52,387 bases of DNA from Schlesneria sp. (GCA_028291515.1 JAQGHU010000097.1:1-52387), one strand, 5' to 3'. Positions 1 through 8,758 are shown, numbered from the stretch's first letter. A program made the numbers and translations. Notes: generated by a model not told the origin, from the sequence alone.

Positions 1-54
1 CCTGCCGAGCCGCGCATGTCGATGGAATCACAATAACATGCGCGGCTCGGCAGG
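1..54. repeat. 18-bp perfect inverted repeat (hairpin) at left edge
   Basis: Positions 1-18 are the exact reverse complement of 37-54, separated by an 18-nt loop. The arms are GC-rich and contain the core GAGCCGCGC, which also occurs in the hairpin at 12246-12280. It lies just downstream of the stop of the minus-strand FHA gene, so it may act as a transcription terminator, but no T-run follows on either strand within view. The left flank is outside the window. Confidence 0.6.
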
Positions 55-101
55 AGCCTCGCCCGCCTCGCCCTCCCAAAAGCAAAATCGCGCACGGCCA
101 T

Positions 102-773
102 TTAGTCGTCGGGATCGCAGATCGAACGCATATCCTGCGACACTTCGCCCATCAGGGACGATAGTCGGCTCCAGGTAGGCCAGTCCACCTTGATCGTTCT
201 CGTCTGCGAACCGTGCAAATCTTCCACCGCTCCGCGAATCACGACGCCAAGCTGCTCGTGAACATAAGAGAGCAGATCCGAAAGTTGAACTCGTTGCAGT
301 GCATTCAACTCCGAAGGAACGGGAGGCCTTCCCAGTGGGAAGAGTGGAGTTGCGTCGGCATCGATGGCCGGATCAGGATCGAACGAAACCTCAAGGTCAC
401 TGTCGTCTAAATTACTCTTCTCGGCAGAGCCCACGACTGTCGGTCGAGGCAGCCCCAAATCCGTCAGAGGTTCGTCGCTGGGAGACTGATCGAACAGCAG
501 AACGCATCGGCCAACGAGAATAATATCGCCATGCTGCATGACCCGCATCTGGATCGGATGCCCATTCACCCGCGTTCCGTTTGTGCTGCCAAGATCGGTC
601 AGAATGACACGTCCCGAATGATCTTGCAGCTTGGCATGAGCACGGCTGATGCGATCGTCATTCAACTGGATGTCGCTATCGGATTCGCGTCCGATCGTGA
701 TCGGCAACGCCAGTCGAACGTAACTTTTGCCGCGTTCCATCCCGTCCAAGATCCGTAACGTTACGACAGTCAT
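102..773 (-). CDS. FHA-domain protein
   Basis: About 223 residues. The N-terminal ~100 residues form a forkhead-associated domain, the phosphothreonine-binding fold used in Ser/Thr-kinase signalling. The conserved pieces are visible: IGRESDSDI (27-35), ISRAHAKL (42-49) and LGSTNGTRVNG (61-71). The C-terminal half has no recognised domain; it begins with an acidic stretch and ends with a predicted helical segment. The ATG at 773 is chosen; an in-frame TTG four codons upstream is also possible, and neither has a strong ribosome site. The next gene upstream on the same strand is a response regulator, so both may belong to one signalling locus. The partner kinase is not in the window. Confidence 0.85.
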   Translation of the reverse strand: MTVVTLRILDGMERGKSYVRLALPITIGRESDSDIQLNDDRISRAHAKLQDHSGRVILTDLGSTNGTRVNGHPIQMRVMQHGDIILVGRCVLLFDQSPSDEPLTDLGLPRPTVVGSAEKSNLDDSDLEVSFDPDPAIDADATPLFPLGRPPVPSELNALQRVQLSDLLSYVHEQLGVVIRGAVEDLHGSQTRTIKVDWPTWSRLSSLMGEVSQDMRSICDPDD

Positions 774-869
774 CGTGGAATCCAAAAACGCACGCGGGCG
801 AGCAATCGATGGCAGGCGGCAGCCACAATCTCTTCTAGCGTGTGCTGCGCCGAAGCGTCAAGGAGCAAA

Positions 870-1280
870 TTATCCGCACAACAGGCGGTGCGTAAACTCG
901 CTGTCGTCGTAGACGGATTCGACGGCATTGGCCACCGCGCAGACCAGATCCCGACGTGTGACAGGCTTCCGTAAAACTGAGAAAGCCTCGGCCTGTTCGG
1001 CATCGTCGCGCAGCGAGTCCGTGTAGTCCGCAGTGATAATGATACACGGGGCCACGATATGAAGCGCCCGCAGTTGTCGTAGTGCATCCAGCCCTGTTAA
1101 CTGCTTCATATGCATGTCAAACAGGGCCAGGTGAATTTCCTGGTGCGTGACGAGTTCAACCGCTTCCTCTCCCGATCCGACTTCGATCAAGCGAAAAAAC
1201 GGCGCAAAAATGTCGCACAACGCCTGACGAAAATCCGCGTCATCGTCGGCAATCAGCAGTTGATAGTTGGTCTGATCCAT
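870..1280 (-). CDS. Single-domain response regulator (receiver)
   Basis: About 136 residues and essentially only a CheY-like receiver domain. The acidic pocket is ADDDADF (11-17), the phospho-acceptor is Asp55 in LALFDMHM, the switch Thr is in IIITAD (Thr83) and the conserved Lys is in LRKPV (Lys105). No DNA-binding or enzymatic output domain follows, so it probably acts by protein contact or as a phosphorelay carrier. The ATG at 1280 is preferred over a start 24 codons upstream, because the domain begins a few residues after it and the extra segment has no homology-like character. No histidine kinase is adjacent. It lies directly upstream of the FHA gene on the same strand. Confidence 0.85.
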   Translation of the reverse strand: MDQTNYQLLIADDDADFRQALCDIFAPFFRLIEVGSGEEAVELVTHQEIHLALFDMHMKQLTGLDALRQLRALHIVAPCIIITADYTDSLRDDAEQAEAFSVLRKPVTRRDLVCAVANAVESVYDDSEFTHRLLCG

Positions 1281-1420
1281 AAAATCCCAAATCATGGCGA
1301 TCCCTGCCGGATGCCGCTTCCGATGCGCGTACAACCACTTACCGCGTATCACATTAACGCATTCGCGTCAATCCGGAAAGTCAGTGCAACCAGATGCGGC
1401 TGGCAAGGCACACCACAATG

Positions 1421-2776
1421 TTATTGGTCTGTCCACTCAATGCGATCAAACATTTCTCGCAACTTGACGATTCGATCCGGGCAAATACTAGACCAGTAGG
1501 CTAGTCGCCCGTTCAGGTGATCTCGAAAACTCGGATGACCTGTTCGATTCTGAGAACCAGGGCCGTAACGCAAACAATTGTGCAGGATTGCCTTCAACTC
1601 ATCGAAAGCTTCTCGGGGAATGTTAGGGTGAACGTTGAGACGAATGCCTGCGACTTGCTGCCGGGTTCCGGCGGGCATCACCTGCGTTTTGCGATGGCGA
1701 ATTTCAAACCCCTCATCCAAGACGATGGCATTGATGAGAATGCGGAGTCGGGCCAGCGACTTTTGCGATTCGAATTCACCTGAGAACACCAGGTCATCGG
1801 CATAGCGTGTGTATTGAGCGGAGACTGTTCGCGCTAGTCCTTCCAGCCTGCAATCCAGCGTGTAAGCGCAGAGATTTGCCAAGGCCGGAGATGTCGGTGC
1901 GCCTTGCGGCAAATGCTTTGCCCTCTGACGCAGCCACGTTCCTTCATCGACATGTTGACCGTCTCCCGAATTCAGTATTGAGGATGGGGTGTCATTCGTG
2001 CAAAGGCCCGTCAATAAACCGGCAATGCGTTCAGGATATCCCATTGTTCGCAAGGTGGCGTGAACTCGAGAAGCTGACACAGACGGGAAGAACTCTCTAA
2101 GATCGATATGCAACACGACCTGCCGCCCTGCGTGCGGAGAAAGATACGTGGCAACAGAACGCCCCCTGCAAAAGGCGTGGGCCGCTCGATGAGCCGGAAC
2201 GTGGTTGAGAATTCCGGCGAGAATTCTTCGCTGAAGAGACTTTAGTCGCGGCTTTGGGGTCTCAAGCAATCGCTGCCCACCGGAAGGTTTTGCCAACCAG
2301 CGGTAGCGATAGTGGCCGAGCGCCGCCTTGCTGGGCACATTGCCAGATTTTTCCGTGTTCCAGCCCGTGCGATTCGCAAACCACTCCAATTCGCCGATCG
2401 TGATGTCGAGCCAGGCAGCCAGTTCGGCGATGGTGGCAATCGCGGGAACCGACCAGAACTGTGCGGCACCCTCAACAGGCTGCATCTGGCTCTGCCAAGC
2501 ATTAATCCTGCGACGGAATCGAGTGCTTCCTGGCACACGCTCCGGTTTGGGGATCACAGCCTGAGCAGCGACATATTCCTGCAGACGACGTTGCGTTGGC
2601 CGGGCAGACGTGGCTGGAAACGCCATCAACACTCGATCAACCAGCGACCGAAGCCACTGACGTTGCATGTCCTGCACAAACACAGACTGTGCCCGCGTCA
2701 ACAACCCGTCGGTAGTCCAAGACCCCGCCAGAAACGACTCTGTAATCGCATTCGCTAGTCGTTCGCGGATCGGCAT
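1421..2776 (-). CDS. Retron-type reverse transcriptase with long N-terminal extension
   Basis: 451 residues. The RT fingers/palm run from about residue 155 to 390: SGGQRLLETPKPRLKSLQRR (motif 1/2 region, 165-184), first catalytic Asp in HIDLREFFPS (Asp225), LPQGAPTSP (289-297), the YADD box (325-328) and a VAGIRLN segment (375-381) at the place where retron RTs carry VTG. Residues 1-155 are an extension of unknown fold. Retron RTs usually show NAxxH before the first catalytic Asp; here only the His (His215) remains. This resembles the longer retron-type RTs of myxobacteria and planctomycetes, which I know as a family but cannot align here. It starts 21 nt after a two-TM gene on the same strand, with no clear ribosome site, suggesting coupling. 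A structured element lies upstream of that gene at 3243-3408. Confidence 0.88.
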   Translation of the reverse strand: MPIRERLANAITESFLAGSWTTDGLLTRAQSVFVQDMQRQWLRSLVDRVLMAFPATSARPTQRRLQEYVAAQAVIPKPERVPGSTRFRRRINAWQSQMQPVEGAAQFWSVPAIATIAELAAWLDITIGELEWFANRTGWNTEKSGNVPSKAALGHYRYRWLAKPSGGQRLLETPKPRLKSLQRRILAGILNHVPAHRAAHAFCRGRSVATYLSPHAGRQVVLHIDLREFFPSVSASRVHATLRTMGYPERIAGLLTGLCTNDTPSSILNSGDGQHVDEGTWLRQRAKHLPQGAPTSPALANLCAYTLDCRLEGLARTVSAQYTRYADDLVFSGEFESQKSLARLRILINAIVLDEGFEIRHRKTQVMPAGTRQQVAGIRLNVHPNIPREAFDELKAILHNCLRYGPGSQNRTGHPSFRDHLNGRLAYWSSICPDRIVKLREMFDRIEWTDQ

Positions 2777-2779
2777 AGG

Positions 2780-2804
2780 AAATTAAGTACTGATCAGCTA
2801 ATTT
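2780..2804. promoter_or_regulatory. Dyad between small membrane gene and RT gene
   Basis: AAATTA (2780-2785) and TAATTT (2799-2804) are exact inverted copies around an 8-bp palindrome CTGATCAG (2790-2797). It spans the stop codon of the upstream gene and the untranslated gap before the RT start. It could be an operator or an RNA hairpin affecting RT translation; no function is shown. Confidence 0.35.
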
Positions 2805-3208
2805 GGGGATGGGCGCTTCCGTGGCTTCCAGAGAATCAGGTAGGCGGAGAGCAAGGTCAGTAGAAGGGTCATGGACCAGTAGGGAGCGAACGCAAACTTG
2901 ATCGCGTTCGCTGTTGGATTGGCGTTTCTTCCTTCTCCGATGCGGAAATTACCCCAGCCCAAACTCCATTCAATCTTGAGTGATGTCAAAAACTCTGGAT
3001 CGGGCTTCGAAGTGTAATAACCATTCGACTCATCCTGGCACAACACCCAGCTTAACACCCCACTATTCGAGCCGAACACGTGACGATCAACGCAAAGGAT
3101 GTCACTGACTAGCAGGCTTCTCACCCAACCAACCAAAAACGCGCACGCCATCATCAGCGTGACTATCCCCGCTTTTCGTCGCCAGCCGTGGTAGAAGGTG
3201 TGCATCAT
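2798..3208 (-). CDS. Small two-TM membrane protein upstream of RT
   Basis: 136 residues. A hydrophobic segment near residues 15-33 and a second near 108-127 (SMTLLLTLLSAYLILW) flank an ~75-residue extracytoplasmic region with two Cys and several Trp; the C-terminus is short and basic (KPRKRPSPN). This layout recurs in planctomycete hypothetical proteins as far as I recall, so it need not be an RT partner. The gap to the RT start is only 21 nt, so the two are probably co-transcribed. Some retrons carry small TM effectors beside the RT, which makes a functional link possible but unproven. ATG at 3208 is followed at once by a second in-frame ATG at 3205; either could be used. Confidence 0.7.
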   Translation of the reverse strand: MMHTFYHGWRRKAGIVTLMMACAFLVGWVRSLLVSDILCVDRHVFGSNSGVLSWVLCQDESNGYYTSKPDPEFLTSLKIEWSLGWGNFRIGEGRNANPTANAIKFAFAPYWSMTLLLTLLSAYLILWKPRKRPSPN

Positions 3209-3242
3209 CTATACGGCCCGTTAGCTTGTCAGTACCGGAAAT

Positions 3243-3408
3243 TGGGTGAGGTGCCCTGCCAAGACGAGTGAGGCACGAGTAATCCTCCACAGGTGTGGAG
3301 TTCCACTCGTGCTGCGAGATGCCAAGCGAACCAAAATCTCTGGGGTAACCCCAAAGTCACCCAGGCGTCGAAATACGAAGCCGAAGTGAAACCAAGGGCA
3401 CCCACCCA
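3243..3408 (-). ncRNA. Structured ~165-nt intergenic element with long-range closing stem
   Basis: The ends pair with each other: 3243-3257 with 3395-3408 give 8 bp plus 6 bp separated by one bulged A. Inside lie three nested hairpins: GCACGAGT (3273-3280) with ACTCGTGC (3305-3312) enclosing CTCCAC/GTGGAG with an AGGT loop; TGGGG/CCCCA at 3341-3353, which on the minus strand can extend into a longer stem with 3354-3364; and GAGAT/ATCTC near 3315-3340. It sits upstream of the two-TM/RT genes on their strand. The enclosing inverted repeat plus inner hairpins is the general layout of a retron msr-msd RNA, but also of a MITE-like dispersed repeat. The strand is assigned only by analogy. Confidence 0.45.
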
Positions 3409-3585
3409 GCAGTCACGGTAAAAATCTAACCAGCTATCGTCAATCGTCTTAGCTCCGTGGACGGGAGATTCGATTCTGAAGTCCTCGGGAATTCTGACGG
3501 GTGGATTGCCGTTGCCGTAATTCTACCCTTTTTCTACAACCTCGCTTTTGCTTAAGGCAGCTTACGCAAGGATTGAGGGCCGTTC

Positions 3586-5376
3586 ATGTCGGTACTGTGG
3601 CGACACCAAGTCATTCTGGGGCTGGTGGCAGGACTCGTGTTCTTCACGAATCTTGGTAGCTACGCGCTCTTCGACGAAGATGAACCCAAAAATGCAGTCT
3701 GCGGTTTTGAAATGTATGAGCGTGGCGATTGGATCGTCCCCACGTTCAACGCCCAGTTGCGCACCGACAAGCCAATTCTAATTTACTGGTGGATGCAGCT
3801 CTCTTTCCGCTTGTTTGGCGTTTCGGAATTCTCAGCGCGGCTGGGTTCGGCATTGTTGGCTGTGGGAACCGTTTTTCTGACGTATCACATGGGGCGAAAG
3901 TTGTATTCGCCCCCGATCGCATTTCTGGCCGCGTTGATCCTGGCAACCAGCTTGATGTTCTCTGTATTGGGTCGCGCTGTCACTCCCGATGCGACGCTGC
4001 TCTCCTGTCTGATGCTGGTCTTCTCAAGCTATGTCTGGGCCGTCGCCGCTCGCCGCGGTGGACACTTTTGCGGCGTCGACGCGTCATCGCAAAACATCGA
4101 ACTCGTTCCGCAGTCGATGTGGACCGCCGTGCCCATGTTCGCTGCCATGGGACTGGCGATTCTGGCCAAGGGACCAATCGGGGTGCTGCTGCCATGTACA
4201 ATCATCGGCTTGTTTCTGCTGATCAATAGGCGAACTCGGGATCTGGCCGACGGCCGACTGCCATCGCCAACAGGATCATGGTGGCGACGCTACGCTCAAT
4301 CCGTGCTGCAGGTGTTTCGACCGGGATCGTTTTTTCAAACGGTGCTCGCGATGCGTTTGATCTGGGGCGCATTGATCGTCATGGCGGTTGCGCTTCCCTG
4401 GTACGTGCTGGTCGGGCTGAAGACTGATGGTGCCTGGCTGAAGGGCTTTCTGGGCGATCACAATCTCGGTCGGTTTCTTGAGCCGAAAGAGAATCACAGC
4501 GGTCCGATCATTTACTACGCCGTCGTGTTGTTGATGGGATGTTTTCCATGGTCTGTGTTCCTGCCGCTGGCCGTCTGGCAACTGCGAACCAGGCTGATTA
4601 AGGGTGCCACCTGGAGTGACAGTGACCGCCTGCTGGCCTGTTGGACGGGAGTTTGGTTCGTCTTCTTTTCTCTGGCGAGGACGAAGTTACCCAACTACGT
4701 GTTGCCGATGTATCCGGCGTTGGCTCTAGTCACAGCCCGATTCCTGCATGAGTGGACTCTGTCGGCTGTCGGAACTGGAATGGTTTCGTTCCGCCACTCC
4801 CTTCGTGCGCTCAGTTTCGGCGGCGTCGTGATCATGGTTGGAATTCCGATCGCTTCGACGATCCTGTTTCCCGGCGAACAACTGTTGTCTCTGATTGGGG
4901 TGGTTCCGCTGGCAGGTGGGGCGATTGCCTATGTGGCCACATTACATGAACAACGGACTCGCGCGTTGCGGGTCATCTGCGTGACAGCCGTGACGCTAGC
5001 CCTCCTTGTCGTGGGGATTGCCCCCTTGCGGGTCGGACAGCATCTGGATTCGCCCAAGCTCGCGGGTGCCGCACGGCAGATTTCAGGTAGCGACCGACCG
5101 ACGATGGCTACGATCGACGCCTACGCTCCCAGCTTGATTTTCTATGCTAAGAAGCCGGTCGAGGGCCTGCGACTCCCCGACGATGTGACGACATTCCTGC
5201 AGCAGCATCCCGACGGCTTCGTGGTGACTCGGGCTGATCGAATGGGCAAGTTACCACTGAAAGAGAATCACCTCGTCGAAGTCTCACGGTGTCGGCGTTT
5301 CTTGCGCCGTTACGATGTCGTCTTGCTGGCTCGATCGCAGCAAGTTGCCGCCGCGGATGCTGCGACGCATCGCTGA
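3586..5376 (+). CDS. GT39/ArnT-like membrane glycosyltransferase
   Basis: 596 residues. This is a dolichyl-phosphate-mannose/4-amino-4-deoxy-arabinose transferase-like protein (PMT_2 type), which moves a sugar from a polyprenyl-phosphate donor to an acceptor on the outer face of the membrane. An N-terminal TM is followed by the acidic motif FDEDEPKNA (29-37), the catalytic Asp/Glu cluster of the family, and then about ten further hydrophobic segments to residue ~480. The last ~110 residues are soluble. GAGGG about eight bases upstream of the ATG supports the start. It is divergent from the RT operon and convergent with the next gene; the acceptor is unknown. A second protein of this type lies at 50359-52146. 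Confidence 0.85.
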   Translation: MSVLWRHQVILGLVAGLVFFTNLGSYALFDEDEPKNAVCGFEMYERGDWIVPTFNAQLRTDKPILIYWWMQLSFRLFGVSEFSARLGSALLAVGTVFLTYHMGRKLYSPPIAFLAALILATSLMFSVLGRAVTPDATLLSCLMLVFSSYVWAVAARRGGHFCGVDASSQNIELVPQSMWTAVPMFAAMGLAILAKGPIGVLLPCTIIGLFLLINRRTRDLADGRLPSPTGSWWRRYAQSVLQVFRPGSFFQTVLAMRLIWGALIVMAVALPWYVLVGLKTDGAWLKGFLGDHNLGRFLEPKENHSGPIIYYAVVLLMGCFPWSVFLPLAVWQLRTRLIKGATWSDSDRLLACWTGVWFVFFSLARTKLPNYVLPMYPALALVTARFLHEWTLSAVGTGMVSFRHSLRALSFGGVVIMVGIPIASTILFPGEQLLSLIGVVPLAGGAIAYVATLHEQRTRALRVICVTAVTLALLVVGIAPLRVGQHLDSPKLAGAARQISGSDRPTMATIDAYAPSLIFYAKKPVEGLRLPDDVTTFLQQHPDGFVVTRADRMGKLPLKENHLVEVSRCRRFLRRYDVVLLARSQQVAAADAATHR

Positions 5377-5396
5377 GTCGTTGTTGACAAAGCTTC

Positions 5397-6323
5397 TCAA
5401 GTCGATACGAGACCCGCCGCTTCTCGATAGGAGTGCTCGAGCAGCAGCAGCATTTCCAGATACTGGACCTGTTCGCACCATTCCTTCAGGGCTGGATCGC
5501 TCTCGGCCGCAGCGCAGAGGTCGACAAAGGCAAAAGGATCCCAGGTACCGTCGACGAGAACATCAGGGATCGCGGCCCTCCGGAAGCGATGTTCCACTCC
5601 CTTCGCCAGATCCGCAAAAATCGGATGCTTGCCGACTCGGCGAAACCAATACTTCGAGTTGCCGTAATCGGGCTCTCGCCGATGCAAAATGGCATGCCAA
5701 TAGTCACCGGCGCGATAGCGACCTTCGCCCTCGATCGACTGCGAACAGGCATGACTCTCGTCAAACAAGTCGTTCAACAGAAATAGCCCGGCCCGCAAGG
5801 CGGTGAGGGTCACTCCCTTCGCATCCGCGACTTGAATTCGCTCAACAATCTCTCGCAGCCAGCCTGATTGGGGCCGACTCGAAGGTGCAGCCAATCGAGG
5901 CACCGCGTATCCCGATGAAGAACCGGGAGCGGCCTCGACAAACAACACGGCACCGGTTTTAGACATCCGCACGACGAACTCGCACAACGACTGCGAGCGG
6001 TCACTCGCCAGTGCTTGTAAAGGCAATGTTTGAACCGAAATTGCGACCGCTAGATCTTGTTCTGGTCGAGCCGCGACAAAGCTGATGATGGGTGGCAACA
6101 AGCTGGTGAGTCGCGGATCTCGGGCCGGGTGATTGGGGTCAATGAACGCGATCACATTTGATGAAGGGTTCTGCAGAATCGATTGCTGAATGATCTCTGT
6201 CGACACAGCTTCTGGCTGCGCGCTGATCACCAAATAGTCGACTCCGCCCCCTTTCGCGCCTTCGACGATCTCCGAAATTGAACGCTGGTCAGTCCATCGA
6301 ATTGATTCCAGTCGAGCTGCCAT
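5397..6323 (-). CDS. Planctomycete conserved hypothetical protein
   Basis: 308 residues with no signal peptide or TM. Residues 1-~140 look like a small alpha/beta unit (repeated hydrophobic strands such as VDYLVIS, SNVIAFID, GAVLFVE). Residues ~175-300 hold a motif-rich region, LFLLNDLFDESHACSQSIEGEG followed by YWHAILHRREPDYGNSKYWFR and HPIF, which I recognise as recurring in planctomycete proteins of unknown function. The His, Asp and Glu residues there could form an active site, but this is inference. It may be a fusion of two domains. It is convergent with the glycosyltransferase, 20 bp between stops, and downstream of the zinc-ribbon gene on the same strand. Confidence 0.75.
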   Translation of the reverse strand: MAARLESIRWTDQRSISEIVEGAKGGGVDYLVISAQPEAVSTEIIQQSILQNPSSNVIAFIDPNHPARDPRLTSLLPPIISFVAARPEQDLAVAISVQTLPLQALASDRSQSLCEFVVRMSKTGAVLFVEAAPGSSSGYAVPRLAAPSSRPQSGWLREIVERIQVADAKGVTLTALRAGLFLLNDLFDESHACSQSIEGEGRYRAGDYWHAILHRREPDYGNSKYWFRRVGKHPIFADLAKGVEHRFRRAAIPDVLVDGTWDPFAFVDLCAAAESDPALKEWCEQVQYLEMLLLLEHSYREAAGLVST

Positions 6324-6376
6324 CGAGTCCTCGATTGACGACCGGCCAGTCGTCTCTTACCGATTCAACCGGAGTC

Positions 6377-8758
6377 TTACTGCTGACCGGGCATCGGTTG
6401 GCCATTAAAACCGCCACCGTTCGGTTGTTGAGGTAAATTCCCCTGCGCCGGAACAGGTCGTGTTTCCGCGGCGGGAAGAGCAACATCTGCAAACTTGAAG
6501 GTGACCGTTTTCTCCTTCACCCCTTTGAAGACCTTCCCTTGCAGATTCAATTGCGGAGCGAATTTGCCGTTGTTTCCGAGCGCAGTTAATTTTTGCACGG
6601 TTTGATTCTTTTCGAATTCGGGGTGCGAACTCAAGTTGGCAAACAGCTCCTGTGATTCCGGGTTGTTCGCTTTCACCTGTCCCAGGAAGAACCCCTTCGC
6701 GCACGAAAGAGTCAAAGCCTCTCCCATCAGATCGTTCGACTTCACGAGCCTGACTCCAGCCGCTTTCAGGCTGGGATCGGTGAGCGGACGCTTCGCAGTT
6801 TTGGGAGCATCTGCGATCGTGAATTCCTCAGAGTCATCGGCGGTTAGGATCTTGAACGATCCTTCGATCACCGCAATCGATTTCGCAGTCCCGGCAGGTT
6901 GATCGACGGCAACAATCAATCGCAACGTCCCCTCGGGATGGTCGAAGCTAATTCCCTCGCCCGGTTCGAAGGGAACAACCATCTTGACGACGTTGGCATG
7001 CACCATCGATTGGGTCTTCGAGACTTTCAATGCGCCGCCGCCGGCCAGTGCTACTGTCTTCAGAGAGACCTGGCCGAAGCCACAGATTTCATGCAGGTCA
7101 TCCCCCTTCAAATCGAAGATCAATTGCATCGGGTAATATGTTTTCAGGTCTGGACTCAGCGTCGGAAACCGACTCCACGATGACATCGCCGACAGCGTCG
7201 TTCCATCGGGTAGTCCTTCAGCGACCTGGGCCTCGATCGGTTCCGTTTGACCCGGATTTTTCCCATCTGCAGAGGTCGGAAAATTGAATCCCGGTGGCGC
7301 GCCGCCCGGACCACTTGACATGGACTTCGGCGGGCCAGCGAGTGGTCCGCCACCGCCGCCTCCCATGCCGCCGGTCATCGCCATCATCATGAGTAGCGGA
7401 GGAAGTTGCTCGATCTTTTGCTGGTCGCTGTCGGGCAGATTGGTCGTCACTTTGACAACCTGATCTTTCGTCTCGATCTTCAGGTTGTTCAGCAATTGCT
7501 CGCCCAATTCCACCAACAACGGTTGCCCCGTCATTTTGAAGGAATCGAACGCTTTACGAACTTCGACAAGTCCTGATTCCGCACCAGTTTTAACAGTTGT
7601 CGCTCCTTGAGCATCCTTCAACAGGAATGATGTCTGCACATCAAATCCGCCGCGAATATTCACTCCCAGACTGAATGCCGTCATGGATTCTGTGAGAGTC
7701 TTCTGCATCGCTCCGATTTCAGGTGACATGCCAGGAATCGGTTGGACTTGTGCTTGAGACAGCGACTTTGGGTCTTTAGGAACTGCCAGCAAAACGACGT
7801 GCGGCGTCGCATCCGCAAACGACAGTTCCTTCCGAGGAGTGACGGTTTCACCACGATCCATGATCGTCTTCAAATCATCACTTTTGGCGATGATCAGAGT
7901 CGAAGGCTCGGCCAGCCAACTGCAATATTCGTTGTTTGTCGCTTCGACATACTTCTTCGATTTGTATTCAGCAGGTTTCAGATCCGACGCCGACTTCAGG
8001 ATCTCTTCCATCGAGATCGGTTTCTTCGTACGGACAACGGCAATGACCTTGGGAGGCTGCGGTGGCAGACCCATCATGCTGCTGGCGGCCACATTCTGAA
8101 GTTGCTGAGTATCGGTCAGTCCCATCGTCACACTTTCCACGTCGGTCGGCAGCAGTCCTGTCGCCGCTTGAAAATCCTTGATCCCGGCCGCGGCACTGGG
8201 ACTATCCACCAGGCTCTTCAGGAGCGGTGCCTGCCATAAATCGGCAACCTTGGCGTGCAAAATCAGTTCGGTATCTTGGGGCAACCAGCGCAAGGCCAGC
8301 ATGCGTTCGGTCGGTGTAATGGCCGGTGGGGCAGGAGGCGCAGGCGGTGCGACAACCGGAGCGGCTGCGACCGGCTGAGGTTCCGCAATCGGAGGAGCCG
8401 GAACAGGCTTGCTGGAGAAGATGCCGGACAACCACAGGCCGACGCCAAGCAATGCGACGACCGCCACCGCACCTCCGGCGATCAGCGGTCCATTCGATCC
8501 ACTCTTGCTGCCACCTCCGGAAGACTTTCGCTTCTTCCCACTCTTCGCGGGAGTCGGGGCCGCTGAAGGTCGTTTTCGGCCTTTGGATTGAGCGGGCGCA
8601 TCGTCATCCGCTTCGTCCGATTCCTCATCGTCTGCGGCTTCCGCCACAAAGATGTCGGAGCATTTTGGACACTTCACCTTTTTGCCCAGCTTGCTACTGT
8701 CGGGAAGCGTCACCTTCGCCAGGCAACCCGGACATTCAACGGAGATTCGATCAGCCAT
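6377..8758 (-). CDS. MJ0042-type zinc-ribbon protein with one TM segment
   Basis: 793 residues. The N-terminus has a zinc ribbon with CPGC (9-12) and CPKC (30-33), the MJ0042-like pattern common in planctomycetes. It is followed by an acidic then Lys/Ser/Gly-rich linker, a single TM (about 91-113, AGGAVAVVALLGVGLWLSGIF), a Pro/Ala-rich stretch and a large ~640-residue domain without recognised homology that contains a Gly/Met-rich low-complexity segment. The C-terminal tail is Gly/Gln/Pro-rich. The zinc ribbon should be cytoplasmic and the large domain extracytoplasmic. ATG at 8758 with an upstream GGGGA is preferred over a TTG four codons earlier. Function is unknown; a sensing or scaffolding role is only a guess. 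Confidence 0.82.
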   Translation of the reverse strand: MADRISVECPGCLAKVTLPDSSKLGKKVKCPKCSDIFVAEAADDEESDEADDDAPAQSKGRKRPSAAPTPAKSGKKRKSSGGGSKSGSNGPLIAGGAVAVVALLGVGLWLSGIFSSKPVPAPPIAEPQPVAAAPVVAPPAPPAPPAITPTERMLALRWLPQDTELILHAKVADLWQAPLLKSLVDSPSAAAGIKDFQAATGLLPTDVESVTMGLTDTQQLQNVAASSMMGLPPQPPKVIAVVRTKKPISMEEILKSASDLKPAEYKSKKYVEATNNEYCSWLAEPSTLIIAKSDDLKTIMDRGETVTPRKELSFADATPHVVLLAVPKDPKSLSQAQVQPIPGMSPEIGAMQKTLTESMTAFSLGVNIRGGFDVQTSFLLKDAQGATTVKTGAESGLVEVRKAFDSFKMTGQPLLVELGEQLLNNLKIETKDQVVKVTTNLPDSDQQKIEQLPPLLMMMAMTGGMGGGGGGPLAGPPKSMSSGPGGAPPGFNFPTSADGKNPGQTEPIEAQVAEGLPDGTTLSAMSSWSRFPTLSPDLKTYYPMQLIFDLKGDDLHEICGFGQVSLKTVALAGGGALKVSKTQSMVHANVVKMVVPFEPGEGISFDHPEGTLRLIVAVDQPAGTAKSIAVIEGSFKILTADDSEEFTIADAPKTAKRPLTDPSLKAAGVRLVKSNDLMGEALTLSCAKGFFLGQVKANNPESQELFANLSSHPEFEKNQTVQKLTALGNNGKFAPQLNLQGKVFKGVKEKTVTFKFADVALPAAETRPVPAQGNLPQQPNGGGFNGQPMPGQQ

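Noticed and set aside
3102-3290. Short minus-strand frame through the structured element at 3243-3408
   Set aside because: It overlaps the better-supported 136-residue gene and the inverted repeats; no protein features.
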